Of a stretch of 64,000 nucleotides of DNA, positions 18,344-26,630 are shown piece after piece. The notes under the pieces are model-generated. The model had not been told where the DNA came from. It saw only the letters and a list, made by a program, of their open reading frames with translations, and ran no database searches. How positions within the stretch are numbered: the first letter of the stretch is position 1; each line of letters opens with the position of its first letter. Position numbers and translations under genes: made by a program. The DNA comes from Cyclobacteriaceae bacterium (lineage in GTDB: Bacteria; Bacteroidota; Bacteroidia; Cytophagales; Cyclobacteriaceae). The DNA is taken from contig JAHBUB010000002.1 of NCBI GenBank assembly GCA_019638285.1, positions 62,001-126,000 of the forward strand. Reading direction: 5' to 3'.

Positions 18344-19447
18344 TTAATTGTATTCAATCGATAGAATGAGGCTTTCAAAGGTAAGACCTGGGCCAAATCC
18401 AAAACTCAAAATCTTTTTATTATGATCTTGTGGAGAGAGTTGCTGATAAATCTCTTGTAAAACAAAGAGCACGGTAGGGGATGACATATTTCCATGCTTT
18501 TTCATTACTGAGTAAGAAAACCGGTTGTCAGACTTTTTCAGGCTGAGCTCACTTTCAACGGCCTCAAGAATTTTTTTACCTCCAGGATGTATGGCATAGT
18601 AATCAATGTCTGTCATTTTGATCTGATTGGCTACTAAAAGAGAAGCTGTTAAAATTTTTATTCCATGGCGAATTACCTCTGGCACATAAGTGGATAGTTT
18701 CATTTCAAACCCAAAGTCGCCAATAGACCACGCCATTTCATCAATACCACTAAGAGCAATATCACAAAAAGACTTTCCTACTTTTAAACTTTTGCTTTTT
18801 CTTGGTAATGACTCTAGCAATAAGGCTGCCGACCCATCTGCAAAAATTGCGTTGGCCAACTTGTTATCTTCTGTATTTTCTTTTTGAAAATGAATACTGC
18901 ATAATTCGGTACAAACAATTAAAACCTTTGCGTTTGAACTTTGTGAGCAAAATGAATCAGCAACACGAATGGCATTAAAGGCTGCATAGCACCCCATGAA
19001 ATTGATACTGGTTCGTTGAATTGTAGCGTTGAGGCGTAGTTCATTTACGAGTGCCAGATCTAAACCAGGAGCAAACATTCCTGTGCAGCTTACTACAATA
19101 AGGTGAGTGATTTCCTTGTTATTAAAATCATGAAGACCTTTCAAACAATTGAAGACGGCATCTTTGCTGATGTTAATCGCTTGGTGTTGGTATAATTCCA
19201 TCCTGGATTTGGTAGAAGGAAAGGGCTCGAAGTTTTTTGAATTGGGAAAAAATTTGTACAATTCAGGGTTTCCATAATCTTCTAAAACGGTATATCGGGT
19301 TTCAATCCCCGTAGCGCGATACAATACTTTGAGTTGTTGTGCTTCTTCACGATTAAGCTGCATGGCCTTTATCATAAAATCTGCAATCTGACTTTGCCTG
19401 AATTTATGAAGTGGATTTGAGGTACCAATAGAGGTGATGTAGCCCAT
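18344..19447 (-). CDS. Type III polyketide synthase (chalcone synthase-like)
   Basis: A 367-residue homodimeric ketosynthase that extends an acyl-CoA starter with malonyl-CoA and cyclises the chain to a pyrone, resorcinol or phloroglucinol. The full Cys-His-Asn triad is visible: Cys121 in VVSCTGMFAPG, His287 in YAIHPGGKKI and Asn320 in KKHGNMSSPT, plus the C-terminal GFGPGLT signature. The starter unit cannot be deduced; bacterial relatives often use long fatty acyl chains. The UbiA gene is divergent across 50 bp and the methyltransferase follows at 2 bp. Confidence 0.9.
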   Translation of the reverse strand: MGYITSIGTSNPLHKFRQSQIADFMIKAMQLNREEAQQLKVLYRATGIETRYTVLEDYGNPELYKFFPNSKNFEPFPSTKSRMELYQHQAINISKDAVFNCLKGLHDFNNKEITHLIVVSCTGMFAPGLDLALVNELRLNATIQRTSINFMGCYAAFNAIRVADSFCSQSSNAKVLIVCTELCSIHFQKENTEDNKLANAIFADGSAALLLESLPRKSKSLKVGKSFCDIALSGIDEMAWSIGDFGFEMKLSTYVPEVIRHGIKILTASLLVANQIKMTDIDYYAIHPGGKKILEAVESELSLKKSDNRFSYSVMKKHGNMSSPTVLFVLQEIYQQLSPQDHNKKILSFGFGPGLTFESLILSIEYN

Positions 19448-19497
19448 CTATCAATATAAACCAAAATAAACTAACTTAGTTGAAATAGTTTCCAAAT

Positions 19498-20397
19498 ATG
19501 TTTTCATTAAGCACCTGGCTTCACCTTCGTTTTCCCTTTTCCTTTTTTTTAATGCCCGTGTATTTTTTTGCTTTAGGCCACTCTCCTAACTTCACGGAAT
19601 CCAGAATTGTATGGTCCTTCTTAATTATTCACCTGCTGCTTTATCCAGCCAGCAATGGGTATAACAGCTATTTTGATAAAGATGAAAAAAGTATTGGTGG
19701 ACTGAAAAATCCACCCCCTGTAAAAAAGGGACTTTATTTTGTTTCGCTGATGATGGATATTGCAGCCATTCTATTGGCATTAAAAATAAGTGTTCTTTTT
19801 GCTTCGATGTTATTTATTTATGGTCTTGCATCAAAAGCCTATAGCCATCCTTCTATCAGGTTGAAGAAGATGCCTATTTTGGGTTGGCTAGTAACAGGAT
19901 TCTTTCAAGGTATTTTTACTTTTCTAATGTGTTATGAAGGTATTAATGCTTTTGGAATTTCTGGTTTATTAAAATCCGATATTTTGATTCCGGCTGCCTT
20001 AACGAGTATCATGCTATTGGGAAACTATCCTATGACTCAGATTTATCAGCATGAAGAAGACAGAAAAAGAGAAGACAAAACATTGAGTATTCTATTAGGA
20101 ATTAAGGGGACATTTATATTTACCGCCATAGTATTTGCCACAGCAACTTTGGGGTTTGTGTTATATTTTAAATTTTATTTTAATATTAAATACGCCATAA
20201 TTTTTGTGGCTTTTCTTGCCCCCGCTCTTCTCTATTTTTTCGTTTGGTTTACTCAATCTCAGAAAAATATTGCAGTTGTAAATTATTCACGAACAATGTG
20301 GCTCAATTTTATTTCGGCCCTTTCTCTCAACGGATTTTTCATTTATTTTTTCCTCGATTTCAGTCAGGTGATACAAGCTGTAAAAGCAGGATTTTAG
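19498..20397 (+). CDS. UbiA family prenyltransferase
   Basis: A 299-residue integral membrane protein with about eight to nine membrane helices. The first Asp-rich region is ASNGYNSYFDKDEKSIGG (NxxxD core) and the second is YQHEEDRKREDKTLS, positions that bind the Mg-diphosphate of a prenyl donor. It transfers an isoprenoid chain to an aromatic or similar acceptor. Placed between the type III PKS (divergent) and the FAD oxidoreductase (convergent, 1 bp), it probably prenylates the polyketide-derived ring. The donor could come from the prenyl diphosphate synthase at 58-59 kb; that is inference. Confidence 0.85.
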   Translation: MFSLSTWLHLRFPFSFFLMPVYFFALGHSPNFTESRIVWSFLIIHLLLYPASNGYNSYFDKDEKSIGGLKNPPPVKKGLYFVSLMMDIAAILLALKISVLFASMLFIYGLASKAYSHPSIRLKKMPILGWLVTGFFQGIFTFLMCYEGINAFGISGLLKSDILIPAALTSIMLLGNYPMTQIYQHEEDRKREDKTLSILLGIKGTFIFTAIVFATATLGFVLYFKFYFNIKYAIIFVAFLAPALLYFFVWFTQSQKNIAVVNYSRTMWLNFISALSLNGFFIYFFLDFSQVIQAVKAGF

Positions 20398-20398
20398 C

Positions 20399-21514
20399 TT
20401 ATGAGAATGGTTTTCCGTGTGATTTGGAGATAAGATGCTGAGCCAGCGGCTTAAAGTTTTGTGCCAATCCTACCGCCAGGTTGGAGGTGAAAGTAGATCC
20501 AAAGAGATGTTGCAATTGTCGGCCTACACGCAAACGTGCTGCAAATTGTTCTTGCCATTGTTTGGTGTAAGAGGATTCAAGTGTTTCTCTGGACGTGGAT
20601 TCGTTTTTACAATAGTGTACAATGTGACCTGAAAGAATTTTGGAAGAATGAATGGCCATGGCCATTCCATTGCCGCATAATGGAGTAATCATACCGGCAG
20701 CATCACCCGCCATAAGTATATGATTTTCTACTGGCCTTTTTGTCTCAAAGGAGATTTCATTGATTGTCTCAGGCGGGACGAAAACAAACTCAGCATTTTT
20801 AAAAATGTTCTTCAGAAAAGAATTCTTAAAAAGAATTTGCTCTTCCAGTGCCTGGATGCTTCCCGTCTCTTTAAGATTATCTCTGTGGCTCAGATAACAT
20901 AGGTTTGAAAGACCATTTTCAACATTGCTGATTCCGCAATAACCATCTTTAAAATTGTGTAAGGCAATGAGGTCATTAGCGTGTTCATTTCTTACATGAT
21001 ATTTCACCCCTATGTAGGGAGATCTTTTTTTTATAAAAGACCGATTCATTTTAATGTCTAATAAAGATCGTTTTCCATAAGATCCGACAGCAACATCGGA
21101 AGAAAACGATTTTTTATTTGTAGAAAGGGTAAACTGGTTTTCCTGAAAGTGAATTTTATTCACTTCTGCATTTTGATGAACCTCTACCCCCACCTTAATT
21201 GCTTTTTGACATAACCAATTGTCGAAGCTGTACCTACTGATGCCAAAGCCGCCCAGATCTAATGGTAGTGTAACCGATTTTCCATTGACTGAAGTGAGTT
21301 GAAACCTCTTTATTTGCGCTGGATGAAACTCTTCCGGATATAAATTCAGGGATTTTAGAAAGGGGATTGTTTCGTTAGAAATATATTCGCCACATACCCT
21401 ATGAAACGGATAAAGTCTTTTTTCAAAAAGCTGAACAGGAATATTTTCCCGCACCAGCTGAATGGATGTCAGTAGTCCTGAGAGCCCTCCCCCAATTATG
21501 GCGACTTTTTTCAA
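20399..21514 (-). CDS. FAD-dependent oxidoreductase (geranylgeranyl reductase/hydroxylase type)
   Basis: A 371-residue flavoprotein. The N-terminal Rossmann motif is VAIIGGGLSGLLTSIQL with Glu in LFEKR, followed by HRVCGEYIS, typical of the geranylgeranyl reductase-like branch. The second FAD motif is LMAGDAAGMITPLCGNGMAM. Such enzymes either reduce isoprenoid double bonds or hydroxylate aromatic rings. In this cluster either ring hydroxylation (toward a quinone) or saturation of the prenyl tail is possible. The gene is convergent with UbiA. Confidence 0.85.
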   Translation of the reverse strand: MKKVAIIGGGLSGLLTSIQLVRENIPVQLFEKRLYPFHRVCGEYISNETIPFLKSLNLYPEEFHPAQIKRFQLTSVNGKSVTLPLDLGGFGISRYSFDNWLCQKAIKVGVEVHQNAEVNKIHFQENQFTLSTNKKSFSSDVAVGSYGKRSLLDIKMNRSFIKKRSPYIGVKYHVRNEHANDLIALHNFKDGYCGISNVENGLSNLCYLSHRDNLKETGSIQALEEQILFKNSFLKNIFKNAEFVFVPPETINEISFETKRPVENHILMAGDAAGMITPLCGNGMAMAIHSSKILSGHIVHYCKNESTSRETLESSYTKQWQEQFAARLRVGRQLQHLFGSTFTSNLAVGLAQNFKPLAQHLISKSHGKPFS

Positions 21515-21663
21515 TTCAAATATTGATTTTCAGCGCTAAAACAATGTTGTGGAAAATATGTGGATATTGATGGGATACTTTTCGCTTACTTCATGTTATA
21601 AACTTAACTCAAATCGGTTACCGTAGAACCAGAGAGGAGATAAAAAGACGTCTAAAGTTGATT

Positions 21664-22143
21664 ATGCAATCAGAAATAAAAAATAAGAGAGTTTTTCAAG
21701 ACCTGAACGTTTTATTGGTCGGAAATAATCCCATTGAGTTGGGTAAAGTTTTTGATAATCTTCGGAGTGTAGGCGGAAGCCGGATTTTAACTGAGATTGC
21801 TTTTGACATAAGGACCATTTTTGAACGATTGGTAAATTTTCATCCTCACTATATCCTGATTGATGACAACATTGGTAAAGTAGCATTAAAGAATGCTGTG
21901 AAAATGCTTGGTAAAGATCGGAAGACGAAAAATGTCCCCATTGCTATCCTTAAGAACTCCAATTACGAAGAGGTGTTTAGTGTGGGCGTAATGGATTATA
22001 TTCTTAAAGAAAATATTAACGGACAGTCTTTGTACATCGCCCTTACAAATTCTTTAAAATTTAGAAGAACACAGATTTACCTGTACAAGGCACTGAAGAA
22101 AAGAAAGCAGCAATTGAAAAGGCTGGCAAATAGTCATATTTGA
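21664..22143 (+). CDS. Degenerate receiver-domain protein
   Basis: A 159-residue protein with a receiver-like fold. The position of the phospho-acceptor is kept (YILIDDNIG) and the conserved Lys is in DYILKENI, but the acidic pair of the first strand is replaced (LLVGNNP instead of a DD pair), so Mg-dependent phosphorylation is doubtful. The C-terminus is a basic helix (YKALKKRKQQLKRLAN). The ATG at 21664 is preferred over an in-frame TTG at 21658. It ends by overlapping the convergent protease gene. Possibly a phosphorylation-independent adaptor. Confidence 0.65.
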   Translation: MQSEIKNKRVFQDLNVLLVGNNPIELGKVFDNLRSVGGSRILTEIAFDIRTIFERLVNFHPHYILIDDNIGKVALKNAVKMLGKDRKTKNVPIAILKNSNYEEVFSVGVMDYILKENINGQSLYIALTNSLKFRRTQIYLYKALKKRKQQLKRLANSHI

Positions 22144-23369
22144 TTAACGAGCCGGAACTCAATCTTTATTCTTGCTCCGCCTCTGTTCACTTCAACCACT
22201 ACACGTTTTCCTTCCTTAGAACTGAAAATTCCATTGATGTTATTTAGATCCATATTTTGGACGGATGTTCCGTTGATGGATGTGATCAGGTCACCTTCCT
22301 TTAACCCCGCCCGCTCCGCAGGAGACCCACTTCTTATATGGGTTATTTCGAAAGTTCTCAATCGGGCTCCTTTGGCCTTTATAGTAATCCCGCCCATGTC
22401 ATAGTTAAACTTTTTCTTGTAGTCTGCATTCCTTTTGATATAAATCTCCTCACTGGGATAATTGAAAATTAAGCTAAAGCGACTAAGAACCTCACCCCCA
22501 ATGGATCCATTCCGGTGGATGGATCCGTCATTAAAAACGGCATCCGTATAACTTCCGGGATCGGGAAAGCTGGCAATTATGTCTTCGATTTTGTATTCAC
22601 CCAACTCCAATTCATTGATTCTTCCAATCCGTCCATTGATTTCACCACCAAGACCTCTTCCAATAATGCTTTCCAGATTCTTTTGAGGTACGCTGATCCT
22701 TGGATCAGATTCGGATTCAAGTACCAATCCATGGCTGGCACCAGTGTCGATCAGTAACTTTACGTTAAGTTTTGTACTATCATTGAGTTTAATCTTGGCC
22801 AATACGAAGGGCTTAGTGTCTTCCACTTTCATTTTTAGAGTCTGGTACCTCCTCTTTTTCTTAAAATGCTCCGGAGAAAGAAGGACAATTCTCTTTTTAT
22901 GATAATCCATACGGACTATGAACCGACTGAATAGTTCATAACCTAAGATACCATGAACCTCTGCTCCCAAATAATTTCGAAGCTCGAGGTAATCTTTTTC
23001 AAGAACCAGCATAGAGTGACCTTCACCGTGCACTCCCGGCAAATCCAACGTGACGTTATCTGTCACATAGGTATTTATCAATTTTTCGCCACCTGGCCCC
23101 GAAATAGAAATTTCCTTTGAATAATTGAGGCCTAAAATATCGCTGTATGTTTTTTGTGTCAGTACAGTTGTGCGTACACCGGTATCCAGAATAAATTTAA
23201 GAGGGGCTTGATTATTGAGAACAACAGGAATCACCACCAGGTTATTCATAATTTCAACAGGAATGATCACCTTCCTTTTGTTGCCTTCAACTCTAAAGCC
23301 AGAATACTGCGAGAAGCAGCATATTGTGGAGGCAAACAGTAAAATATAAGACAGTATAATTTTCGGCAT
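22134..23369 (-). CDS. Exported aspartyl protease with two DTG motifs and PDZ domain
   Basis: A 411-residue exported protein with signal peptide ending CCFSQ (about residue 21). Two retropepsin-like lobes follow, with catalytic motifs FILDTGVRTTVL (near residue 60) and LLIDTGASHGLVL (near 205). A C-terminal PDZ domain (about 325-405) contains IRSGSPAERAGLKEGDLI and ITSINGTSV. Most retropepsins have one DTG and dimerise; two lobes in one chain could make a monomeric active site. Substrate unknown; probably periplasmic. Confidence 0.8.
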   Translation of the reverse strand: MPKIILSYILLFASTICCFSQYSGFRVEGNKRKVIIPVEIMNNLVVIPVVLNNQAPLKFILDTGVRTTVLTQKTYSDILGLNYSKEISISGPGGEKLINTYVTDNVTLDLPGVHGEGHSMLVLEKDYLELRNYLGAEVHGILGYELFSRFIVRMDYHKKRIVLLSPEHFKKKRRYQTLKMKVEDTKPFVLAKIKLNDSTKLNVKLLIDTGASHGLVLESESDPRISVPQKNLESIIGRGLGGEINGRIGRINELELGEYKIEDIIASFPDPGSYTDAVFNDGSIHRNGSIGGEVLSRFSLIFNYPSEEIYIKRNADYKKKFNYDMGGITIKAKGARLRTFEITHIRSGSPAERAGLKEGDLITSINGTSVQNMDLNNINGIFSSKEGKRVVVEVNRGGARIKIEFRLVNQI

Positions 23370-23408
23370 AGGCGCACCAAAGATTCTAAACTATTGAAAA
23401 TTAAGAAT

Positions 23409-23951
23409 TTAAACGGTGAGCGCGCCTAGTTTGGCTAGTAGACTTTGGGGTATTTTTTCAACAATGAGCATATCCATATTGCTTTGCTGAAGAAATCCCT
23501 CCTCCACCATGGTATTCATTTGAGCGTGGAGATGGTCAAAAAAAGAATTAATGTTAAGTAAGCCTACAGGTTGTGTAATAAGTCCAAGCTGTTTCCAGGT
23601 AAGGATTTCAGCAAGTTCGTCAAGGGTACCCCAGCCTCCAGGGAGGGCAATAAATGCATCTGAAAGATCGGCCATTCTTTTCTTTCTTTCGTGCATGCTT
23701 TTAACTACCTCTAACTGAGTTATGGCTTGGTGGCCAAATTCCTTTTTCATCAGAAAATCAGGGATTACACCAATTACTTTGCCACCTCCAGCCAAAACTT
23801 CATCAGCAATAATTCCCATGAGGCCGATATTTCCACCTCCATAGACTAAGCTGCAGTTGGATGCTAAAAGTGCCTGACCCAGAGCGCGGGCTGCTTCTTT
23901 ATAGATAGAACGATCGCCTTGGCTTGAACCGCAAAAAACACAGACATTCAT
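23409..23951 (-). CDS. LOG family nucleotide phosphoribohydrolase
   Basis: A 180-residue cytoplasmic protein of the 'lonely guy' family. Diagnostic motifs are VFCGSSQGDRSIY, VYGGGNIGLMG, HERKKRMADLSDAFIALPGG and GTLDELAEILTWKQLG; the last two form the PGGxGTxxE active site. Enzymes of this group hydrolyse nucleoside 5'-monophosphates (AMP or cytokinin ribotides) to base and ribose 5-phosphate. Its role in bacteria is uncertain. It stands alone on the minus strand. Confidence 0.9.
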   Translation of the reverse strand: MNVCVFCGSSQGDRSIYKEAARALGQALLASNCSLVYGGGNIGLMGIIADEVLAGGGKVIGVIPDFLMKKEFGHQAITQLEVVKSMHERKKRMADLSDAFIALPGGWGTLDELAEILTWKQLGLITQPVGLLNINSFFDHLHAQMNTMVEEGFLQQSNMDMLIVEKIPQSLLAKLGALTV

Positions 23952-23976
23952 AGGGAGTAAAACTCCTCAGGACACT

Positions 23977-24084
23977 TCAATGCTTTACATCATGCTCATT
24001 TTTGCTAACCATCTTGTTGGGGAAGACCCATGGTGAAATGATGGCAAGTACAAAAAGAGTTATTACGATTGAAATTACTGGCAT
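23977..24084 (-). CDS. Possible 35-residue single-pass membrane protein
   Basis: An ATG at 24082-24084 opens a 35-codon frame: a hydrophobic segment MPVISIVITLFVLAIISPW followed by a polar charged tail (NKMVSKNEHDVKH). The shape is that of a small bitopic membrane protein. The same frame extends upstream to 24285, but the extra residues look random. It lies 25 bp upstream of the LOG gene on the same strand. No recognised family. Confidence 0.3.
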   Translation of the reverse strand: MPVISIVITLFVLAIISPWVFPNKMVSKNEHDVKH

Positions 24085-24232
24085 ATTATTCTTGCTTTTA
24101 ACTTGAAAGGTAAAGTTAATGACATACTTTGAAATCCACATAATTGAAGGGAAAAAGTTGAGACTGCAACCATTTCTCACAATAGTGAGTTTAATTGAAT
24201 AAGGCGATTTTTGCCTGCAAAACGAAAATTGC

Positions 24233-24784
24233 ATGAAGAGATTTTTGATTGTTACTGGGGTTCTTTTATTGATCATATTGGGCATTTATGCCTATAATCG
24301 ACTTTACTATACAAAAACGTTTAGCCCTGAGGCTACAGCCGAATACAATCAAAACGGAAATCATCTTTCTGTTTTCTATAATAGGCCTTATAAAAATGGA
24401 AGGGTAATATTTGGAGGGCTCGTTCCTTATAATGTCGTTTGGCGAACAGGTGCAAATGAGGCAACGGTATTTAAGACCAATACAGACCTCGTTATCAAGG
24501 GAAAACAATTGAAGGCAGGGACCTATTCACTATGGACGATACCGGGAGAGCAAACCTGGAAAGTTATTTTCAATAGTGAGAGTGGGCAATGGGGGATTGA
24601 TTTCAATGGAGAGGCCAACAGAAATCCTGAAAAGGATGTGCTTACTGTAGAGGTTCCTTCATTAACACACAATAAGGAGTTTGAACAGTTTACAATTTCA
24701 ATTGAGCAGGTGGGTGAAGATATGGAGCTTATTTTATTGTGGGACAAAACCATTATAGCAGTGCCCATTAGTGTCAGTCACTAA
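24233..24784 (+). CDS. DUF2911 domain-containing protein
   Basis: A 183-residue protein with an N-terminal membrane anchor or signal (LIVTGVLLLIILGIYAY) and a beta-sandwich domain. FGGLVPYNVVWRTGANEAT and LKAGTYSLWTIPGEQTW are the DUF2911 signature. These proteins are common in Bacteroidota and are thought to be envelope-associated; no activity is established. It is convergent with the OmpA/PD40 protein gene (3 bp between stops). Confidence 0.85.
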   Translation: MKRFLIVTGVLLLIILGIYAYNRLYYTKTFSPEATAEYNQNGNHLSVFYNRPYKNGRVIFGGLVPYNVVWRTGANEATVFKTNTDLVIKGKQLKAGTYSLWTIPGEQTWKVIFNSESGQWGIDFNGEANRNPEKDVLTVEVPSLTHNKEFEQFTISIEQVGEDMELILLWDKTIIAVPISVSH

Positions 24785-24787
24785 AGA

Positions 24788-26494
24788 CTACTCAATAACA
24801 ATTACTTTTACCTTCGTTTTTCTGTTTTCTGGAATCGATTCAGGTATTGCCTTATTGCTGTAACTGAGATTTTGCGCGGTTACGCCCTCCTTCAAAAGAA
24901 AGGCGATGATGTTTTTGACTTGTGCTTGCGTTCGATTATTGTGATAGGTCTTTTTAATTGCTATTGAGTCTACAAGTATAATCTTGAAAGCGGTTTTTCT
25001 TACAGCATCAATTTGAGACATAAAAGTTGTGTCTATTGCCATGGCACTGGAGTCTGATTGTACCTCCGCTAAAGCACTTTGTTCATTAATTGCAATAAGT
25101 AAAGAATCTAATTTTACAGTGTCCACGACCTGCCTTGAAACAGAATAGTGGAGAGTATCAATAATAATTTCTGTCAAATCGGGATCGGATGGAATGGAAT
25201 CGGTGCGGTAGCCATGGAGTGTTACGTCTAACAAAAATTTGATATCGGGATTTCCTTTTACCATCCTACTTAGTCTGCGTAGACTTTGAGTAGAATTGGA
25301 GGATAAGCGGGAGGAGTTCGCCTCAAAATCTATTCCCAACGCCAAAGTGGTTCCCTTGGTAAGTGGTTTTATCTCTGCTTCCACTTTGTCAGACACAGGC
25401 ACATCAGTGGTGAAGTCATAGGTTTTGGAATAGAAAGTATAGTTATCTTTTTCCGGTTCAATGGAGAGCTCATATCGATCGCCCTCCTTTAAGAAGAAGG
25501 TGAATGTTCCATCCTTTTCTGGCCGTCCATTGTATACTCTTTTCTGATCCTTCTGGCCGAAAACCGCAATGTATGGTGAAGAAGGATTTTCCAATCCGGA
25601 AATGACCCCTTCAATTTTCACAGTTGCCTTTGGTTTGAGATCCGAAGGGAAGAGCAACTCTACAATTTCGGTGGTTCTGGGGCCGGCCTGGTCTTTGAGG
25701 AGATACCTGCCCTGAGACGAAGCACTCACAAATTGGTCGTCTTTTGCTGTATTGGCAAAGGAAAGGGGTACAGGATGAGACCAACTTGATCCTTCCAGTC
25801 TAGTGAGGTAAAGATCCATTCCTCCTTTGTTTTCTGGGAATTGGTCAGATGAAAAGATGAGCGTTTCGCCATCCCCAAGAATTCTTGGAGTTTGTGAATT
25901 TCCGGTATTGATGTAATCAGGCAGCGCTATCGGCTCTTCCCACTTTCCAAGACGAGATTTTTTAGACACCATTATTTTGCATCCGGAAGCACTTTTTTGG
26001 GTCATGGTTTCACATCGCATAAAGTATAGCGTGGATTCGTCAGGAGTCAGGGATGGGCAGGCCTCTTGTCCAAGACTGTTTATTGGAAGACCCATGTTAA
26101 CAGGTTCGGCCCAAAATGTCCCGCGTAACTGACTTACCAGAATATCAAATCCTCCCAGCCCGCCAGCCTTTAAGCTAGATAGGTACATTGTTTTTCCATC
26201 GGCACTCAATGCAAATCCTCTTAAAAAGGTGAGTCGATTATTTACTGTTTTAGGCATCATCACAGGGTCTCTCCAATTCACCGCGTCTTTTTTTGTGGCA
26301 TAAAAAAGGGTCAATTGGTTTTCGTCAGCATTGTCTGAAACAAAAATGAGAGAATTACCGTCAAGACTTATGTACGGAGCGCTCACATTAATAGAAGGAT
26401 GATTTATAGTTAAAGGAAGTTTTCTCAACTTTGCCTGGCCCAAACAATAGGAGCATGTAAACAGGAGGAACAGAAGATTGAGTAACTTATTCAT
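24788..26494 (-). CDS. PD40-repeat protein with interrupted OmpA-like domain
   Basis: A 568-residue exported protein (signal ending CLGQ). The N-terminal 270 residues carry WD40-like PD40 strands (for example SLDGNSLIFVSDNADENQ and LTPDESTLYFMRC) forming a propeller. A carboxypeptidase-regulatory-like beta domain follows (about 290-375). The last 187 residues resemble an OmpA peptidoglycan-binding domain: IDFEANSSRLSSNSTQSL at its start and NNRTQAQVKNIIAFLLKEGV plus NRKTKVKVIV at its end, but with about 85 extra residues between and without the usual GHTD motif (HGYRTDS instead). Start at 26494 gives the signal peptide at the N-terminus. Confidence 0.7.
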   Translation of the reverse strand: MNKLLNLLFLLFTCSYCLGQAKLRKLPLTINHPSINVSAPYISLDGNSLIFVSDNADENQLTLFYATKKDAVNWRDPVMMPKTVNNRLTFLRGFALSADGKTMYLSSLKAGGLGGFDILVSQLRGTFWAEPVNMGLPINSLGQEACPSLTPDESTLYFMRCETMTQKSASGCKIMVSKKSRLGKWEEPIALPDYINTGNSQTPRILGDGETLIFSSDQFPENKGGMDLYLTRLEGSSWSHPVPLSFANTAKDDQFVSASSQGRYLLKDQAGPRTTEIVELLFPSDLKPKATVKIEGVISGLENPSSPYIAVFGQKDQKRVYNGRPEKDGTFTFFLKEGDRYELSIEPEKDNYTFYSKTYDFTTDVPVSDKVEAEIKPLTKGTTLALGIDFEANSSRLSSNSTQSLRRLSRMVKGNPDIKFLLDVTLHGYRTDSIPSDPDLTEIIIDTLHYSVSRQVVDTVKLDSLLIAINEQSALAEVQSDSSAMAIDTTFMSQIDAVRKTAFKIILVDSIAIKKTYHNNRTQAQVKNIIAFLLKEGVTAQNLSYSNKAIPESIPENRKTKVKVIVIE

Positions 26495-26630
26495 GCCACG
26501 AATTTGATCATTTAAAATTAAAAGCAAATTCATTGCCATGAAGTCAAAATCTCTAAACTTTTAATGAAACTTTGGGAACTAGGTTGTATCTTAGTTTTTT
26601 ACAACAAAAAAATTTAAACCGGAGAAAATA

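Noticed and set aside
17619-21514. A flexirubin/dialkylresorcinol (darA/darB) cluster
   Set aside because: The ketosynthase is a type III PKS with the chalcone-synthase triad, and no DarA/DarB-type genes, acyl carrier proteins or aryl polyene genes are nearby.
23977-24285. A 102-residue protein on the minus strand
   Set aside because: Only the last 35 residues look protein-like; the upstream portion lacks family character and reaches into the start of the DUF2911 gene on the other strand.
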